DNA of 5,940 bases from Clostridia bacterium. GTDB lineage: Bacteria; Bacillota; Clostridia; Oscillospirales; Acutalibacteraceae. Position 1 is the first letter of the stretch. Each line of letters opens with the position of its first letter. A program made the position numbers and the translations under genes. The notes beneath the pieces are model-generated. The model was not told where the DNA came from and did not search any database. It was given only the letters and a program-made list of their open reading frames with translations. Of the stretch, positions 1 to 5,940 are shown in pieces. The stretch spans positions 1 through 5,940 of the forward strand of contig JAFWRV010000320.1 of assembly GCA_017519685.1 (NCBI GenBank). Reading direction: 5' to 3'.

Positions 1-3192
<3,192 letters not shown>

Positions 3193-3213
3193 TTAAGAAA
3201 TATTTACTTTTAT

Positions 3214-3243
3214 ATTGTAACATACAGATACAATTAAATACAA
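3214..3243 (-). promoter_or_regulatory. Predicted sigma-A promoter for the ubiquitin-GLUG gene
   Basis: Read on the minus strand there is a TTGTAT -35 box (3238-3243), an 18-base spacer and a TACAAT -10 box (3214-3219) preceded by TGT, an extended -10. Transcription would start near 3207, giving a leader of about 36 bases with the strong GGAGG. No operator palindrome is evident. Confidence 0.6.
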
Positions 3244-3405
3244 TATTATTTTGACATATTATCATATTTTTCCTGCGGCGCGACGCACCTGTTTATTATT
3301 TGTTTTACCGGTACCCGCGATGTTTTGCTTATTCCGAAAGAAGTACCCTATCGTTTTTCATTTAACGGAATTTGTTCAATAAATGTTTTATTTTTAATTA
3401 TGTTA

Positions 3406-3414
3406 TGATATAAT
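3406..3414 (+). promoter_or_regulatory. Predicted extended -10 promoter for the methyltransferase gene
   Basis: A perfect TATAAT (3409-3414) is preceded by TGA, forming an extended -10. The best -35-like match, TGTTTT at 3384-3389, is weak with a 19-base spacer. Transcription would begin near 3421, leaving a leader of only about 23 bases that contains the GGGAGG ribosome binding site at 3431-3436. Confidence 0.6.
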
Positions 3415-3443
3415 AACATCAATAACCCCCGGGAGGCAGACAG

Positions 3444-4229
3444 ATGAGCAGCAACATTGACGCAGGCAGGCCGTTTGATTTCGGCAGAACCTCATCGGAT
3501 TACGCCAGATACAGAGATATCTATCCTGAAATATTCTACCGTAAAATCGCAGAAAAGGGTCTGTGTGTGAACGGTCAGAAAGTTTTGGACATCGGCACCG
3601 GTACCGGAGTTCTTCCGAGAAACATGTATCATTACGGCGCCGAATGGACCGGAATTGATATTTCAGCTGAGCAGATAGAACAGGCAAAAAGGCTCTCAGA
3701 AGCCGAAGGAATGAATATCTCATTTCAGGTAAAAGCGGCGGAAGACATTGACTTTCCGCCTGAAAGTTTTGATATTGTTACCGCCTGTCAGTGCTTCTGG
3801 TATTTTGACAGCAAAACGGTTATACCGCGGATCGCGGATATTCTCAAGGATGACGGCATACTTCTGCTGTTAATTATGGAATGGCTGCCCTATGAAGATG
3901 AGATTGCAGGTGAAAGCGAAAAGCTGGTACTGAAATACAATCCCGAATGGACGGGAGCCGGTGAAACAAGAAAACCCGTTCACATTCCTGATATCGCTTA
4001 TGATTATTTTGAGCTGACAGATCACGAGGAGTATGACATTAATGTACCGTTTACAAGAGAAAGCTGGAACGGAAGGATGAAGACCTGCAGAGGAATCGGC
4101 GCGTCACTTCCACCCGCCGAAATAACCGGGTGGGAAAAAGAGCACAAAAAATTTCTGCAAATGAACGCGCCGGAAAACTTCACCGTTCTTCATTTCGCGG
4201 CATCGGCGACGCTTAAAAAGAAGAAATAA
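3444..4229 (+). CDS. Class I SAM-dependent methyltransferase (Methyltransf_11 type)
   Basis: This 261-residue cytosolic protein transfers a methyl group from S-adenosylmethionine to an unknown acceptor. The start is set by GGGAGG 7 bases upstream. The Rossmann-type signature is clear. Motif I VLDIGTGTG (residues 47-55) binds the SAM methionine part. GIDIS (70-74) supplies the acidic residue Asp72 for the ribose. AAED (98-101) is the adenine-side motif, and DIVTACQCFWYFD (110-122) is motif IV. The N-terminal FDFGRTSSDYARYRDIYP is characteristic of a common Firmicutes methyltransferase family. About 100 residues after the core (roughly 160-261) probably shape the substrate site, and the C-terminus ends in a run of lysines. 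Nothing in the neighbourhood identifies the substrate. The next gene follows after 44 bases with no terminator, so co-transcription is plausible. Confidence 0.93.
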   Translation: MSSNIDAGRPFDFGRTSSDYARYRDIYPEIFYRKIAEKGLCVNGQKVLDIGTGTGVLPRNMYHYGAEWTGIDISAEQIEQAKRLSEAEGMNISFQVKAAEDIDFPPESFDIVTACQCFWYFDSKTVIPRIADILKDDGILLLLIMEWLPYEDEIAGESEKLVLKYNPEWTGAGETRKPVHIPDIAYDYFELTDHEEYDINVPFTRESWNGRMKTCRGIGASLPPAEITGWEKEHKKFLQMNAPENFTVLHFAASATLKKKK

Positions 4230-4273
4230 TACCGTGCTGAAATAATAACCGGAATTTAAAGGGAGTAATCACA

Positions 4274-4588
4274 ATGAATGAATTCAACGAATATGTCAGC
4301 GAGTGTTTTTCCGCGGCAGGCGATATTGTCATAAGACCCATGATGGGCGGATATCTTGTATATTTCAACGGTAAACTGATAGGTGACATTTGCGGCAATG
4401 AACTGTTTTTGAAGAGAACTCCGACATCGGACAGGCTGCTTGAGGATTCCGAACTTCGTTACCCTTATGAGGAATCAAAGACGCTGATGCGCGTATTTGA
4501 CAGATTTGAAGATACGGCGCTTGTTTCGGAGCTTCTGGACGGTATGTTTACGGAGCTTCCGGAAAAGAAGCCGAAAAAATCCAAATAA
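4274..4588 (+). CDS. TfoX/Sxy N-terminal-domain protein
   Basis: This 104-residue protein consists of a single TfoX_N-like domain. Recognisable parts are the early helix (residues 2-14), the RPMMGGYLVYFNGKLIG block (21-37, matching the family's R-x-MFGG-x-x-x-Y pattern) and NELFLKRTP (42-50). The tail KKPKKSK (98-104) is strongly basic, as is usual in these short proteins. In gammaproteobacteria full-length TfoX/Sxy regulates competence, but that protein has a second, C-terminal domain that is absent here. Stand-alone TfoX_N proteins in Firmicutes have no established role, so competence should not be assumed. The start has AAAGGGAG 8 bases upstream. The gene sits 44 bases after the methyltransferase and 27 before the polyferredoxin, fitting an operon. 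Confidence 0.82.
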   Translation: MNEFNEYVSECFSAAGDIVIRPMMGGYLVYFNGKLIGDICGNELFLKRTPTSDRLLEDSELRYPYEESKTLMRVFDRFEDTALVSELLDGMFTELPEKKPKKSK

Positions 4589-4615
4589 GAAAGGCATCGG
4601 ATTTTCGGAGGAATC

Positions 4616-5443
4616 ATGGGACAAATCAAACAATATTTCAAGCCGCTCATCATACTCGCAATCTTTGAAGCGGTTGCCGTGACGCTGTGGCTGACAAAGC
4701 ACAATATATTCTATTTTTTCAATTTCAGTTATATCGGGCTGTCTGTATCTCTCGGCATTTTCCTGTTTATAAAAAAGCACAAACATGCAAGGAGGATTGT
4801 TCAGCTTCTTGTCGGCACATATATGCTGGTTTACCTTGGCTTAATCTGCGGAGAAAATATGCAGATAGAAGGATTCTGGTATTATCTGTTCACCGGTGTT
4901 TTTGAAGCCGCGACAATCCATTATGCCGTCGCAAAAATATTCGGTCCGCTGATTTTCGGCCGCGGATGGTGCGGATATGCCTGCTGGACGGCAATGATTC
5001 TCGATTTTCTGCCGTATAAGACTCCTTCGCAGCCCCGGAAGAAACTCGGTTGGATCAGATATATCACATTCGCCGTGTCTGTTATTTTTGTTTCCGCCCT
5101 TTTCCTTGCCAAAGCCGGCAATATCGAGCGCATTATGTTTTGGGCGTTTATTGCAGGCAACATTGTTTATTACGTAACCGGCATAGCGCTTGCTTTCATT
5201 TTCAAGGACAACCGGGCATTCTGCAAATATATATGTCCGGTAACCGTTTTCCTTAAGCCGATGAGTTACTTTTCGCTTATCCGCATAAAATGCGATAAGG
5301 ATAAATGCGTCAACTGCGGAAAATGCAAAAGCGTATGCCCGATGAATGTTGATATGACGGACAATTCAAGAAAGAGAGCAAACGGAACCGAATGTATTTT
5401 ATGCATGGAATGCGTTAAAAACTGTCCCCGTGACGCGCTTTGA
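4616..5443 (+). CDS. NapH-like membrane-bound polyferredoxin (4Fe-4S binding protein)
   Basis: This 275-residue integral membrane iron-sulfur protein probably moves electrons at the cytoplasmic membrane. There are about five to six hydrophobic segments (near residues 10-27, 36-53, 62-79, 87-112, 148-167 and 174-197). Two paired cysteine motifs follow the NapH/MauN/RnfABC-accessory pattern: GRGWCGYACW (Cys119, Cys123) and CKYICPVT (Cys203, Cys207). A C-terminal bacterial ferredoxin has two full 4Fe-4S sites, CVNCGKCKSVCP (Cys231, 234, 237, 241) and CILCMECVKNCP (Cys260, 263, 266, 270). The first paired motif has Trp where the family usually has Pro after the second cysteine. GGAGG lies only 4 bases before the ATG. 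Translation ends in adjacent TGA TAA stops. No nitrate reductase or Rnf partner is in the window, so the redox partner is unknown; the name NapH would overstate what is seen. Confidence 0.92.
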   Translation: MGQIKQYFKPLIILAIFEAVAVTLWLTKHNIFYFFNFSYIGLSVSLGIFLFIKKHKHARRIVQLLVGTYMLVYLGLICGENMQIEGFWYYLFTGVFEAATIHYAVAKIFGPLIFGRGWCGYACWTAMILDFLPYKTPSQPRKKLGWIRYITFAVSVIFVSALFLAKAGNIERIMFWAFIAGNIVYYVTGIALAFIFKDNRAFCKYICPVTVFLKPMSYFSLIRIKCDKDKCVNCGKCKSVCPMNVDMTDNSRKRANGTECILCMECVKNCPRDAL

Positions 5444-5498
5444 TAATTCGTATTAATTGCTTTTAAACTTAATGTAATGTGAATTGAAGGTTAACTAT

Positions 5499-5940
5499 AT
5501 GGACAGAGAAAACAATCACGAAAAAAAATATATTGCAACCGCAGCGGATAACGAACAGACCGTATTCTTTGACGTGTCTCAGCCCCCGTTTACCGTTCAC
5601 GGACTTCTGCGTGACGAAGCGGGCTACTACCGTCTGCCGTATGATGTTGCCGCTGCGGCAAACGACGGCGTTAAAGGTCTTAACCTGCACACCGCGGGCG
5701 GGCGCCTGCGTTTCAGAACAAACGCAGACAGAATCGTTTTGAGAGCAAAAATGCGTGAAATCACCCGGATGCAGCATTTTGCGCTTACCGGAAGCGCGGG
5801 GTTTGACCTTTATGCCGATAATAATTATATGGGAACTTTTCTTCCTAAAACAAATACAAAAAACGGCTTTTCCGCAATACTCGAAACAGATAAAAAAACA
5901 CACGATTACACCATCAATTTCCCGCTTTTTGATAATGTTA
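5499..5940 (+). CDS. SGNH/GDSL hydrolase with GxDLY N-terminal domain (partial, right edge)
   Basis: The first 147 codons of a gene continue past the window. ATG at 5499 has GAAGG 8 bases upstream, and the two earlier ATGs (5472 and 5478) run straight into stops. The visible part is the beta-sandwich N-terminal domain found in front of SGNH-type esterases. It has a GFDLY motif (residues 101-105, the GxDLY signature) followed by YMGTFLP, with YRLP (44-47) upstream. There is no signal peptide, so the enzyme should be cytosolic. The family includes acetyl-esterases acting on sugars and other acyl substrates, but the catalytic Ser, Asp and His lie beyond the edge, so activity cannot be checked. 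It starts 55 bases after the polyferredoxin; no terminator or strong promoter is visible between them. Confidence 0.82.
   Translation, partial: MDRENNHEKKYIATAADNEQTVFFDVSQPPFTVHGLLRDEAGYYRLPYDVAAAANDGVKGLNLHTAGGRLRFRTNADRIVLRAKMREITRMQHFALTGSAGFDLYADNNYMGTFLPKTNTKNGFSAILETDKKTHDYTINFPLFDNV

Noticed and set aside
3305..3356. Possible hairpin from ggtac and gtacc segments in the divergent intergenic region
   Set aside because: The arms are only about five bases with a loop of some 30 bases and no T-tract, so neither a terminator nor an operator is supported.
3403..3723. Minus-strand 106-codon frame
   Set aside because: It overlaps the start of the methyltransferase, whose motif I and N-terminal family signature are clear on the plus strand.
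4465..5163. Minus-strand frames opposite the TfoX-like and polyferredoxin genes, plus alternative plus-strand frames
   Set aside because: They are shadows of genes with ribosome binding sites and diagnostic cysteine or TfoX motifs.
5469..5903. Minus-strand 144-codon frame at the right end
   Set aside because: The plus strand here carries the GFDLY signature of an SGNH esterase N-terminal domain with its own ribosome binding site.

Overview
The window reads as a chromosomal segment of an uncultured anaerobic, low-to-moderate GC Firmicute, most likely a gut or rumen Clostridia (Oscillospiraceae/Ruminococcaceae-like). This is inferred from the strong GGAGG-type ribosome binding sites, the Gram-positive-style signal peptide, the GLUG plus MBG-type surface-protein architecture, the TfoX_N and FDFGRT-type methyltransferase families, and the GxDLY-type SGNH esterase. 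No rRNA, tRNA, phage or transposase sequence is visible, so the taxonomic call is an inference.

Left half (1-3171, minus strand): one very large, uninterrupted gene, open at the left edge (1057 codons visible). It encodes an exported multidomain protein. A signal peptide (residues 1-27) is followed immediately by a complete 76-residue ubiquitin (residues 28-103). By my hand alignment it matches human ubiquitin at 69 of 76 positions, keeps all seven lysines and the Ile44 patch, and ends in LRLRGG. Two tandem GLUG-repeat modules (about residues 104-450 and 451-797) come next, then at least three MBG/Ig-like beta units running off the window. A near-exact eukaryotic ubiquitin at the mature N-terminus of a bacterial secreted protein, bordered by a predicted signal-peptidase site and by a diglycine, is the striking feature of this window.

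Middle (3172-3443): an AT-rich 272-base divergent intergenic region with a plausible promoter for each flanking gene.

Right half (3444-5443, plus strand): three closely spaced, co-directional genes. They encode a class I SAM-dependent methyltransferase, a TfoX N-terminal-domain protein and a NapH-like membrane polyferredoxin. They may be co-transcribed, but no shared pathway is evident. After 55 bases a fourth plus-strand gene begins at 5499, an SGNH/GDSL esterase with an N-terminal GxDLY domain, cut by the right edge. None of these genes is a recognisable ubiquitin-conjugation or deubiquitination component, so nothing nearby suggests the bacterium uses the ubiquitin itself. A role outside the cell, towards eukaryotic hosts or protists, is the more natural speculation.
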